From Acidimicrobiia bacterium (GTDB lineage Bacteria; Actinomycetota; Acidimicrobiia; Acidimicrobiales; Poriferisodalaceae), in NCBI GenBank assembly GCA_022827265.1, contig JAJDTF010000155.1, positions 1 through 39,601 of the forward strand: 39,601 nt of DNA. Reading direction: 5' to 3'. This document shows, in pieces, positions 6,828-15,164 of the stretch. The notes beneath the pieces were generated by a model, which did no database searches, had not been told where the DNA came from, and saw only the letters and a list, made by a program, of their open reading frames with translations. A program made the position numbers and the translations under genes. Position 1 is the stretch's first letter. Each line of letters opens with the position of its first letter.

Positions 6828-9476
6828 CTAGCCGGTGTGGGCGGGGATATCGCCGTAGATCTTGTTCCGCTCGAATTCTGAGAGGGTTCCACGGGAAGCG
6901 GCGAACAAGGTCACGCCAGCAGTGAGTACGAACATCGCTCCGACACCGGAGACGAAGTTGGTGTCGGCGACACGCACAATGGTGATGATCCACGCGAGGG
7001 GCACCACTGCAATGCCCAGACCGAACCCGGCAACCACGGCGCTCCACCGGTAGCGGAGTGATTCGTCGATGCCGAGCAGGCCGATTGCAGGAACGCTCAG
7101 GACCAATGCTGCTAGCCCTGCGATCAGAGTCCAGATACCCAAGCCTGCGCCTTCCGACTCGAAGCCATCGTGGATGATGTCGCCTTGTCGCTGGGCCAAG
7201 GCGATCGTCGCAGCGATGTCTGCTGCTTTCACGCCGGCTAGTGCGAGCTGTTGGTTCTCCTCGCGCCGCAACTCCTGTGCGCGTTCCACATCGCCTGCAG
7301 CCTCGGCCTCGTCCGCAGCGATCGCTGCGACTCGTGCCGCCTCCGACGCCGCCGCGCCATCCTCTGCTATCTGATCGAGCTCAGCTTGAAGAGCGTCGTC
7401 TATGACTGACTCGGCGCGAGTGTCAAAACTCCAGCCCGCGTAGCCACCCATCACCAGCAATGTGACTGCGAACAGGCCGCCCAAGATGCGACCCCAGCCC
7501 ACGTTTGCAGGCAGGGGGCGTCGGGCAGTCATCGGTGCCGACCAAATCCACACAGCTGCACCGGCGGAGGCGATCAGCGATCCGATGACAGCGACATATA
7601 CGCCCGCGCCTACGCTGTAGATGCCGAGTTCGGCGACGTCGTCAGGTGGCCGGGCAAACAAGTACGCAACAGCGGGAATCAGTGACGCCAGCGAATAGAC
7701 GACGGCACCGTGGGCTGACAGCCAACGCGAGCCTTGGCCGGGCCGCAGCAGCGTATTGAGGGCGGCGAACAGCGCCGCCGCGCTGAGGATTGCGAGAAAG
7801 ATGCCGAACCACGATCCGCCGGATGCCGAAACACCGTTGAAGCTGTTCGAGACGAACGACGTGGAGGTGTCGCAGATCAACTCTGTGCCGTCTGCCGCCA
7901 GCGGATCGAGGGATCGCACTTCAACCCAGTTGCCAGCGCATTCCTCCGTGCGAAGATCGACATCGGCCGAACGTGCGTAGGCCGATACCAGCCCGGCATC
8001 TACGTTCCACGGCAGCAGCAGCGCGACGAGGGCAACGACCGCGCCGACTGCGGTCACGATGACAGCGACACGTTCGCGGCTGCCCGTCGTTGCGAATGCC
8101 TCGTCCGGTGTTTCGGATTCGGCTTCAGGCACAAGGCCTGTCGAACTCGCTGCCTCCGCTTCGATCAGCAGCTTCTCCGGAGTTCTGCGATTTCTCCACG
8201 CATCTACGATCCGGCTGAGCAGATTGCCGGATTCGCCCGCTTCAGGCTGGCTCAACCGATCCAGCACCACCGCCACCAAGAAGAATGCGAGACCGCACGA
8301 GCCGGCCTGCGCGAGATCCAGGTTCGAGATCGCCTGGAACAGGCAGCGGCCGAGGCCGCCAGCGCCCATGATCGCAGCGATGCCGAGCATGGAGATCGCG
8401 AGCAGGAGCGTCTGGTTGAGGCCAGTCATGATCGCTGGGCGCGCAAGCGGCAGTTGCACGTCAGTCAGGACGCGCCACTCCGGAGCGCCGTAGGCGCGAG
8501 ATGCTTCCACTACATCCTCGGGCACTTGCCTGATGCCGAGATTGGTGAGTCGGATCAACGGCGGCAGCGCGAAGGTCATGGTCACCATCGTCGCCGAGAC
8601 GAATCCGACTCCGAAGAAGAAGATGAACGGCAACATGTATACGAACGAGTGCACCACTTGCATCGCATCGAGAACGGGTCGCACCACCTTCCAAGCACCG
8701 TCCACCCGGCCGCAAAGCACGCCGATCGGTATCCCGACGATCACGCAGAGAAGGACGGCGACGCCGATGAAGCCGATCGTCAGCGCCGTCTCTCGCCAGA
8801 GCTGCTCACCGAGCAGACCGCAGACCATCAACGCGAGAAACGACAGCAATCCGACCTGAAAGTTTCGCACGAGCCAACCGAGCAGGAACACCGCGATGCA
8901 GACCGTCAGCCAGGACATCTGCAGCAGCCACTGGTCGACGATGATGTTCAGCAGCTTGGCGAAGGGCCATTCGATGACCTCGAGGGTGGACTTCATGTTG
9001 TTGTCCACCCAGAAGACCACCTGCTCTACCCACTCACCCACCGGGATCCCCCAGTTGTCGAGCACAGTGTTCTGCCGTATCTGGGCGACCACGCCCGATG
9101 TGCATTCGATGAGATTGCCTTCGGCATCGACTATGGCGTCTCGGCACTCAACTCGTTCGCCGTCGATGGTGTACGGGTGAGTGCCGGAGTGGACGATCTC
9201 CTCGGAGCGCAGGCGGTACCAACCTACGGCCACGAGACCGACGAGGCCGCCAACTCCGAGCCCGTAGCGGCGACCGATCACTCCTCCGAACAGCAGCAAC
9301 GCCGGCACGATGAAGATCGCGAGCAGGAATGCCCACTCGATTCCGGTTGTGATCCAATCTGCGAGGCGATCACCACCCTCGGGGCTGGTGACGGTGTCGA
9401 TGAATTCGTCGATGAAGTGGCCGGACTCGTCTGCTTCTTCGCCTTGGGCCTGGGCGAGGAGCAAGGCGGCGCTCAC
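6828..9476 (-). CDS. ProW-type ABC permease with long C-terminal multi-spanning extension
   Basis: An 882-residue membrane protein, more than twice the usual ProW size. The GTG start at 9476 overlaps the stop of the ATPase gene (GTGA) and has GGGAGGT seven bases upstream, so the two are translationally coupled. Residues 1-185 hold two N-terminal helices and an extracytoplasmic segment. Residues 185-410 form the binding-protein-dependent permease core, with the EAA loop EASRAYGAPEWRVL near 324-337. Residues 411-882 are extra: about eight further hydrophobic segments (near 469-490, 555-577, 588-608, 617-647, 661-680, 779-800, 812-832, 842-861), a Cys-containing loop (508-536), and an Ala/Glu-rich predicted coiled coil (685-765). 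I do not recognise the extension. The core would form the channel for a quaternary amine. Confidence 0.85.
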   Translation of the reverse strand: MSAALLLAQAQGEEADESGHFIDEFIDTVTSPEGGDRLADWITTGIEWAFLLAIFIVPALLLFGGVIGRRYGLGVGGLVGLVAVGWYRLRSEEIVHSGTHPYTIDGERVECRDAIVDAEGNLIECTSGVVAQIRQNTVLDNWGIPVGEWVEQVVFWVDNNMKSTLEVIEWPFAKLLNIIVDQWLLQMSWLTVCIAVFLLGWLVRNFQVGLLSFLALMVCGLLGEQLWRETALTIGFIGVAVLLCVIVGIPIGVLCGRVDGAWKVVRPVLDAMQVVHSFVYMLPFIFFFGVGFVSATMVTMTFALPPLIRLTNLGIRQVPEDVVEASRAYGAPEWRVLTDVQLPLARPAIMTGLNQTLLLAISMLGIAAIMGAGGLGRCLFQAISNLDLAQAGSCGLAFFLVAVVLDRLSQPEAGESGNLLSRIVDAWRNRRTPEKLLIEAEAASSTGLVPEAESETPDEAFATTGSRERVAVIVTAVGAVVALVALLLPWNVDAGLVSAYARSADVDLRTEECAGNWVEVRSLDPLAADGTELICDTSTSFVSNSFNGVSASGGSWFGIFLAILSAAALFAALNTLLRPGQGSRWLSAHGAVVYSLASLIPAVAYLFARPPDDVAELGIYSVGAGVYVAVIGSLIASAGAAVWIWSAPMTARRPLPANVGWGRILGGLFAVTLLVMGGYAGWSFDTRAESVIDDALQAELDQIAEDGAAASEAARVAAIAADEAEAAGDVERAQELRREENQQLALAGVKAADIAATIALAQRQGDIIHDGFESEGAGLGIWTLIAGLAALVLSVPAIGLLGIDESLRYRWSAVVAGFGLGIAVVPLAWIITIVRVADTNFVSGVGAMFVLTAGVTLFAASRGTLSEFERNKIYGDIPAHTG

Positions 9477-10729
9477 ATGAACACCTCCCGCTCGAAGCCG
9501 TCTATGAGCTGTTCGACACGGCCCATCTCCTCCATGATGAGACGGGGATCCAGATTGCCGACCAGAGTGCCGTCGTCGTCGACGACGGCGATCGAGAGAC
9601 CACGCCCTGCGGCTGCGTAGAGCTCGTTCAAGGTGGCGTCGGGGCTGCACTTGTCAAAATCGGAGCGCAGTGCCTTCTTGAGGTCGTTGCTGCCCATGCC
9701 GCGGGCGCGCAGGCCGTCGGCGGCTGTCAGCAGGGCTGTCGGTTTGCCGGCAGGGTCGCAGCAGAAGCGACCTGCGACATCCGCACAGCGCTCGAGAGCG
9801 TCACCGAGCGAGATGTCCAACGGAAGCGGCTGCGGCTCGGACATGACCTCGTGGACCTTGATGACCCGTCCCTGGTCGACGTCCTGGACGAACTCGGCCA
9901 CGTAGCCGGTGGCGGGCTCGGTGAGGATCTCCTCGGGTGTGCCGATCTGAACGACGGCGCCGTCTTTCATGATGCAGACCCGGTCGCCGATGCGCAGCGC
10001 CTCGTTGAGGTCGTGAGTGATGAACAGGATCGTCTTGTGGACCTCTGCTTGGATCTCCATCATCTCGTCTTGCATCTGACGCCGGATGAGCGGGTCGAGC
10101 GCGCTGAAGGCCTCGTCCATGAGCAGGATGTCGGGGTCGGAGGCCAGCGCTCGCGCGAGACCGACGCGCTGCTGCATGCCGCCGGAGAGCTGGGCGGGCC
10201 GGTGCTCGGCGAACGCGGCCAGGCCCACCAGCGACAGCGCCCGCATCGCCGCTTCGTTCCGGTCGGAGCGGTCGACCTTCTGCACCTTGAGCCCGTAGCC
10301 GACGTTGTCGATCACACTGCGGTGCGGGAAGAGGGCAAAGTGCTGGAAGACCATCCCCATCTTCTCCCGGCGGAACTCCTGCAGGTCGGTGCCGTCGAGC
10401 TTCTGCACATCGACGCCGTCCACGAGCACTTCGCCGTGGGTGACGTCGTGCAGCTTGTTGACCATCCGGATGGCGGTCGACTTGCCGGAACCTGACAGGC
10501 CCATCACCACGAAGATCTCGCCCCGGTTGACGGAGAAGTTCACATCGGTGAGGCCGACGACATGGCCCGAGAGCCGCTGAACATCGTTCTTGGGCACGCC
10601 CGAACGAGCCAGCTCGAAGGCGCGGCCTCTCGGCTGCGGCCCGAAGATCTTGTAGACGTCGCTGAGGCGGATGATCTCGTCGCCCTCAGCCGTGCCGTTG
10701 GTCGGGCTGTTGCCTGCGTCGTCGCTCAT
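9473..10729 (-). CDS. proV: glycine betaine/proline betaine ABC transporter ATP-binding protein
   Basis: A 418-residue ATPase subunit of the ProV/OpuAA type. Walker A GLSGSGKST is at residues 77-85, the Q-loop glutamine is in MVFQHFALFP (about 129), the signature is LSGGMQQR (181-188), Walker B is ILLMDE (201-206) and the H-loop lies in FITHDLNEA. The N-terminal extension before the core (YKIFGPQPRGRAFEL) is typical of ProV. Residues from about 290 to 410 are a CBS-domain pair, which in OpuA senses ionic strength. An AAGGGGGGC ribosome binding site precedes the ATG. It is the first gene of the operon, with its stop overlapping the permease start. An inverted repeat lies just upstream, between it and the divergent Fe-S gene. 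Confidence 0.95.
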   Translation of the reverse strand: MSDDAGNSPTNGTAEGDEIIRLSDVYKIFGPQPRGRAFELARSGVPKNDVQRLSGHVVGLTDVNFSVNRGEIFVVMGLSGSGKSTAIRMVNKLHDVTHGEVLVDGVDVQKLDGTDLQEFRREKMGMVFQHFALFPHRSVIDNVGYGLKVQKVDRSDRNEAAMRALSLVGLAAFAEHRPAQLSGGMQQRVGLARALASDPDILLMDEAFSALDPLIRRQMQDEMMEIQAEVHKTILFITHDLNEALRIGDRVCIMKDGAVVQIGTPEEILTEPATGYVAEFVQDVDQGRVIKVHEVMSEPQPLPLDISLGDALERCADVAGRFCCDPAGKPTALLTAADGLRARGMGSNDLKKALRSDFDKCSPDATLNELYAAAGRGLSIAVVDDDGTLVGNLDPRLIMEEMGRVEQLIDGFEREVFM

Positions 10730-10738
10730 GTGCCCCCC

Positions 10739-10786
10739 TTACCGATCCCGTGCCACGTTAGGCGCGGCGCGAGTGCCGGTCGGTAA
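10739..10786. promoter_or_regulatory. 7-bp inverted repeat in the divergent promoter region
   Basis: TTACCGA (10739-10745) is mirrored by TCGGTAA (10780-10786) in the 138-base space between the ABC operon (minus) and the Fe-S/molybdoenzyme operon (plus). The left arm abuts the ribosome binding site of the ATPase gene. It may be an operator; the arms are short and chance is not excluded. Confidence 0.25.
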
Positions 10787-10867
10787 TCCGCTCGTTCTGC
10801 TCGAAAGAGCGGCGGCTGGGCGGGTGCGCCCCCGGTGCCCCGATATAGCGATGACCTGTGAGAATGT

Positions 10868-12181
10868 ATGGCTGTGACGCGCTTGGGGTTCCTGCTGGAC
10901 AGCGGCGCGTGCATTGGCTGCCATGCGTGCACGGTGGCGTGCAAGAGTGAGCACGACGTGCCGCTCGGCGTGAACCGGACGTGGGTCAACTACGTCGAGA
11001 CCGGCGAGTTCCCGCAGACGCAGCGGCACTTCGCGGTGATGCGCTGCAACCACTGCGACGACGCGCCCTGCATCTCGATCTGCCCGACCGGTGCGCTCTT
11101 CCGGGCGTCGAACGGCGTGGTGGATTTCGACGATTCTCGCTGCATCGGCTGCAAGGGCTGCATGAACGCGTGCCCGTACGACGCGCTGTACATCTCGCCG
11201 GCAACCGGCACGGCGCACAAGTGCAACTTCTGCCAGCACAAGCTGGAAGTCGGGCTTGAGCCCTCGTGCGTGTCGGTCTGCCCGACTCGGGCCATCACCG
11301 TGGTCGATCACGACAACCCTGAAGACCCGGTTGCGGATCGCATCCGCTCGGAGAATCTGCCGGTGCGGGCGCCTGAGCGCCGAACACTGCCGAAGGTGCA
11401 CTACGCGGGCACCGTGCCCGAGGCGCTGGATCCGTTGGCCCGTCCGGTGGCTGACGACGGGCTGATCTGGGCCGACTGGACCGGCAGCGCCTCCTGGCCG
11501 GCTGCTTCGCAGGCAGCGCCGGCAGCACGCACGGCCTACACCGTGCCGCATGACGAGCCGTGGGGGGCCAAGGTGGCCGGGTACATGGTGACCAAGGGCG
11601 TGGCGGCCGGGGCGATGCTGTGGGCTGCTGCCGCAGCGCTGCTGGGCTGGGACGACCGTGCCGCCGTCGCCACGGGCCCCGCGGTGATCGCCTTGGTGGC
11701 GCTGGCGGTGACGGGCGTGCTGCTCATCGCCGATCTGAAACGGCCCGAGCGCTTCTGGTACCTGTTCGCGAAGGGCCGGCTCCGCAGCTGGATCACCGCA
11801 GGTGCGTGGGTGATCATGATCGACGCGACGCTGGTGATGCTGTGGGGCATCGCGGGCGTCTGGGGCGGTTCGACATGGTTCGTGGTGCTGATCGGCCCGA
11901 CGGCCGTGTTCTCGTTGCTGACCGCTGCGTACACGGCGCTGCTGCTGCGCCAGTGCCGAGGCCGGGTGCTGTGGGCCGACCGGCCGGCGCTGTTGCTCAT
12001 CGGCCGGCTGGTGGGTGAGGCCCTGCTGGGGGGCGGCGCGGTGTGGGGGGCCTTTGTGGCCCTCCGAGCGAACGCCGCAGCGTTTGCCTGGGCTCCGGTC
12101 GTTGCTGCCGCGGTCTTGGCATGGCTCTACCGGCACGACCGTGCCTACCTGCGTGCAGCGCAGGCGGTTCCCCTCTCATGA
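10868..12181 (+). CDS. four-cluster 4Fe-4S electron-transfer subunit fused to a six-helix NrfD-like membrane anchor
   Basis: A 437-residue fusion. The N-terminal ~190 residues are a DmsB/PsrB/NrfC-type ferredoxin domain with four Cys clusters: CIGCHACTVAC (15-25), CNHCDDAPCISICP, CIGCKGCMNACP, and CNFC...CVSVCP. Together they can bind four [4Fe-4S] centres. Residues about 235-430 contain six hydrophobic helices with the NrfD/PsrC-like signature IADLKRPERFWYL, then a positive loop and WITAGAW. Stand-alone NrfD proteins have about eight to ten helices, so this is a shortened anchor. The subunit would move electrons between the quinone pool and the molybdopterin subunit. Its stop codon overlaps the next start (ATGA at 12178), so both are made together. 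The ATG at 10868 lacks an obvious Shine-Dalgarno sequence. Confidence 0.88.
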   Translation: MAVTRLGFLLDSGACIGCHACTVACKSEHDVPLGVNRTWVNYVETGEFPQTQRHFAVMRCNHCDDAPCISICPTGALFRASNGVVDFDDSRCIGCKGCMNACPYDALYISPATGTAHKCNFCQHKLEVGLEPSCVSVCPTRAITVVDHDNPEDPVADRIRSENLPVRAPERRTLPKVHYAGTVPEALDPLARPVADDGLIWADWTGSASWPAASQAAPAARTAYTVPHDEPWGAKVAGYMVTKGVAAGAMLWAAAAALLGWDDRAAVATGPAVIALVALAVTGVLLIADLKRPERFWYLFAKGRLRSWITAGAWVIMIDATLVMLWGIAGVWGGSTWFVVLIGPTAVFSLLTAAYTALLLRQCRGRVLWADRPALLLIGRLVGEALLGGGAVWGAFVALRANAAAFAWAPVVAAAVLAWLYRHDRAYLRAAQAVPLS

Positions 12182-15117
12182 ACGAGCGCCGCGGGAGCGA
12201 ACAGGACTCCCCGCCAGGACCGACGGTGCAGCTCGGTTCGGCGGCTCCGCGCGACCGATGGCATGACTGGTCCGAACTCGACGCAGCGGCGTGGCCGGAG
12301 CGTGTCGAGCGCAACTACACCCTGGTGCCCACCACCTGCTTCAACTGCGAGGCGGCCTGCGGTCTCGTGGCCTATATCGACCGCGACACCGACGAGGTCG
12401 CTCGCTTCGAGGGCAACCCCGAACACCCCGCATCCCGGGGTCGCAACTGCGCCAAGGGCCCCGCCACGATCAACCAGGTGCACGACACCGAGCGCATCCT
12501 GTACCCGCTGCGCCGGACGGGTGAGCGCGGCGGGGGCGGATGGGAACGCGTCAGCTGGGACGAAGCGCTGACCGAGATCGCAGCACGCATCCGTGCGGCC
12601 ATCGTCGAAGGCCGCCGCGACGAAGTCATGTACCACGTCGGCCGGCCCGGCGAAGACGGCTACACCGAGCGTGTGCTCACGGCGTGGGGCATCGACGGGC
12701 ACAACAGCCACACCAATGTCTGCTCCTCCAGCGCCCGCGTCGGCTACGCGACCTGGATGGGCCACGACCGGCCGTCGTCCGACTTCGCCAACGCCGAGGT
12801 CATCTTCCTGATCTCGAGCCACCTCGAGGCTGGGCACTACTTCAACCCGCACGCCCAGCGGATCATCGAGGCTCAGCAGCGCGGGGCGACGGTGATCTGC
12901 GTCGATCCGCGGTTGTCGAACACGGGGGCCAAGGCCGATCACTGGCTGCCGGCGTGGCCCGGCACTGAGCCGGTCCTGCTGCTGAGCCTGGCCCACCTGT
13001 TGCTCGAAGCAGGCACGTGGGACCGGGCTTTCGTTCACCGCTGGACGAACTGGCAGACCTACCTGGCCGAGACCCGGCCCGATCTGCCGCCGACATTCGA
13101 ATCGGTTGAGGTGGCGCTGCGCGACGCCTACGCGGAGTACACGCCTGAGCGGGCCGCAGAGCTGTGCGGGGTGGATGCGGACAATCTGCGAGAGATCGCG
13201 CATGCGATCGGCGGGGCGCTGGGCCGTTTCGCATCCCACAACTGGCGCGCCGCCGGCGCAGGCAACCTCGGCGGCTGGCAGACCGCACGCTGCCTGTTCC
13301 TGCTCAACGTGCTCACCGGATCGGTCGGCACGGTGGGCGGCACTACTGGAGCGGGCTGGCACAAGATGAAACCGGCGCCGCCGCTGCGGCCGCCGCCGGT
13401 GGAGCACTGGAACGAGCTGTCGTGGCCGCGTGAGTACCCGCTCAGCCACCACGAGATGTCGATCCTGCTGCCGCACTTCCTGCGCGAGGGCAGGGGCAAG
13501 CTCGACACCTACTTCACCCGCGTCTACAACCCGGTGTGGACGAACCCCGACGGGTTCAGCTGGCTGGAGACGCTGAGCGATCCCGAGCGGGTGGGCTGCC
13601 ATGTTGCGCTCACGCCGACCTGGTCGGAGACAGCGTGGTTTGCCGACTACGTGCTGCCGATGGGCGTGGGCTCGGAACGCCATGACCTGGCGTCGTTCGA
13701 GACGCACGCAGGACAATGGCTGGGCTTCCGCCAGCCGGTGATGCGACGGTATGCCGAACTGCGAGGCGCCGAGCTCGGCCCCGAGAGCCGGACCCACGAA
13801 TTCAACCCAGGCGAGGTCTGGGAGGAGAACGAGTTCTGGATCGACCTGTCGTGGCGGATCGACCCCGATGGCTCGCTCGGCATCCGCCAGTGGTTCGAAA
13901 GCCCGTCCCGCCCTGGCGAGACCATCAGCATCGACGAGTACTACGAGGCAATCTTCACCGACGAGGTGCCCGGCCTGGCCGACGATGCTGCAGCCGCGGG
14001 GCAGACGCCGCTCGAGTTCATGCGCGACCGGGGCGCCTACGCCGTGCGGGGCGATCCCTATGGCCACCATGAGCGGGTAGTTCAGCCAGCGCAGCTGGCC
14101 GGAACCACCCTGGGCGACGACGATGTCCACCGGCCGTTGCGCGACACCGTCCGCGGCGCCGCCACGTCGCTGCCGCCGCTCGGCGACGGCTCCGTGGCTG
14201 TGCAGGTGGCAGGGGCGGCCCGTGCCGGGTTCCCGACGCCTTCGCGCAAGCTGGAGCTGTACTCGACGACGCTGGCCGAGTGGGGCTGGCCCGAGCATGC
14301 GACCCCTGGCTGGATACCCAGCCACGTTCATTGGCAGCATCTCGATCTGGCCGGCAACGAGCGCATCCTGGTGCCGACGTTCCGCATCCCGACCCTCATT
14401 CACACCAGGTCGGCGAATGCCAAGTGGCTGGCGGAGATCAGCCACCGCCATCCGCTGTGGATCCACCCATCCGATGCCGAGGCGCTCGGCATCGGGGTGG
14501 GAGGCCTCGTGCGGATCAGCACCCGCATCGGCCATTTCGTCATCTCGGCCTGGCGCACCGAGGGCATCCGCCCCGGCGTGGTGGCGGCCTCGCACCACAT
14601 GGGCCGCTGGCGCCTCGACCCCGCCAGCCAGCCACCCGAGGCTGAGCCCCGGGCCCGAGCGGCGCGCGAGCCCGAATCGAATGGGGACAGGGAGCGAGAG
14701 CGGCAAGCACAGGGCGAACGGCCGAGGTCTTGGGCCGGCGGCCCCGCGGAGATCCAGCGCGACGGCACCGTGTGGCTGCTCCGGCGCACCGGGTCGATGG
14801 CGCCGTTCGCTTCCGACGACCCCGATTCTGAGCGGGTCTGGTGGAACGACACGGGCGTCCACCAGAACCTCACGTTCTCGGTGCAGCCTGACCCGATCTC
14901 GGGCATGCAGTGCTGGCACCAACGGGTGCGCGTGGGGCCGGCCGAACCCGGCGACCGCTACGGCGATGTGATGGTCGATACCGAGCGCGCCAGGGCTGCC
15001 TATGAGGAGTGGCTGGCGATGACCCGACCGGCTCCCGGTCCAGGCGGTCTGCGCCGCCCGACGTGGCTGGCACGCCCCCTCAAGCCCACCGCCGAGGCAT
15101 ACCGCTTCGATTCCTGA
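12178..15117 (+). CDS. molybdopterin-dependent oxidoreductase catalytic subunit (CISM family)
   Basis: A 979-residue complex-iron-sulfur molybdoenzyme subunit. The N-terminal 4Fe-4S motif is Cys54-x2-Cys57-x3-Cys61-x29-Cys91. The molybdopterin domains follow, with Cys182 in TNVCSSSAR at the Mo-ligand position, as in the polysulfide/thiosulfate reductase and Nap/Fdh branches. The C-terminal domain has the molydop-binding barrel (SRKLELYS near 690, HPSDAEALGI, VAASHHMGRW). No twin-arginine or hydrophobic signal precedes the first cluster, so the subunit appears cytoplasmic, unlike exported PsrA/PhsA. Residues 821-848 carry an Arg/Glu/Gln-rich insertion encoded by a dispersed repeat also found in the BoxC gene. 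The start ATG overlaps the preceding stop. The substrate is unknown. Confidence 0.9.
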   Translation: MNERRGSEQDSPPGPTVQLGSAAPRDRWHDWSELDAAAWPERVERNYTLVPTTCFNCEAACGLVAYIDRDTDEVARFEGNPEHPASRGRNCAKGPATINQVHDTERILYPLRRTGERGGGGWERVSWDEALTEIAARIRAAIVEGRRDEVMYHVGRPGEDGYTERVLTAWGIDGHNSHTNVCSSSARVGYATWMGHDRPSSDFANAEVIFLISSHLEAGHYFNPHAQRIIEAQQRGATVICVDPRLSNTGAKADHWLPAWPGTEPVLLLSLAHLLLEAGTWDRAFVHRWTNWQTYLAETRPDLPPTFESVEVALRDAYAEYTPERAAELCGVDADNLREIAHAIGGALGRFASHNWRAAGAGNLGGWQTARCLFLLNVLTGSVGTVGGTTGAGWHKMKPAPPLRPPPVEHWNELSWPREYPLSHHEMSILLPHFLREGRGKLDTYFTRVYNPVWTNPDGFSWLETLSDPERVGCHVALTPTWSETAWFADYVLPMGVGSERHDLASFETHAGQWLGFRQPVMRRYAELRGAELGPESRTHEFNPGEVWEENEFWIDLSWRIDPDGSLGIRQWFESPSRPGETISIDEYYEAIFTDEVPGLADDAAAAGQTPLEFMRDRGAYAVRGDPYGHHERVVQPAQLAGTTLGDDDVHRPLRDTVRGAATSLPPLGDGSVAVQVAGAARAGFPTPSRKLELYSTTLAEWGWPEHATPGWIPSHVHWQHLDLAGNERILVPTFRIPTLIHTRSANAKWLAEISHRHPLWIHPSDAEALGIGVGGLVRISTRIGHFVISAWRTEGIRPGVVAASHHMGRWRLDPASQPPEAEPRARAAREPESNGDRERERQAQGERPRSWAGGPAEIQRDGTVWLLRRTGSMAPFASDDPDSERVWWNDTGVHQNLTFSVQPDPISGMQCWHQRVRVGPAEPGDRYGDVMVDTERARAAYEEWLAMTRPAPGPGGLRRPTWLARPLKPTAEAYRFDS
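14638..14719 (+). repeat. dispersed repeat, coding copy A (inside the molybdoenzyme gene)
   Basis: These 82 bases align without gaps to 20102-20183 (minus) with about 15 mismatches, roughly 82% identity. Both copies are read in the same frame and give a related peptide containing SNGD-x-ERERQAQ. Two unrelated proteins share nothing else here, so this is an inserted element, not homology. Shorter relatives occur between genes at 25620-25690 and 31494-31556. Confidence 0.85.
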
Positions 15118-15125
15118 TCTGGCCA

Positions 15126-15146
15126 GTGCGGCTGTTCCCGCCGCAC
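15126..15146. terminator. hairpin between convergent genes
   Basis: GTGCGGC (15126-15132) pairs perfectly with GCCGCAC (15140-15146) across a seven-base loop. It lies directly after the molybdoenzyme stop and before the stop of the minus-strand DsbA-fold gene. No T tract follows, so its strength is uncertain. Confidence 0.5.
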
Positions 15147-15164
15147 GCCGTGCCGGGACGCGCG

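Noticed and set aside
7734..9620. 628-codon plus-strand open frame opposite the ABC permease and ATPase
   Set aside because: A product of high GC bias: rich in Arg, His, Gln and Glu with no domain, while the opposite strand encodes a clear membrane protein and ATPase.
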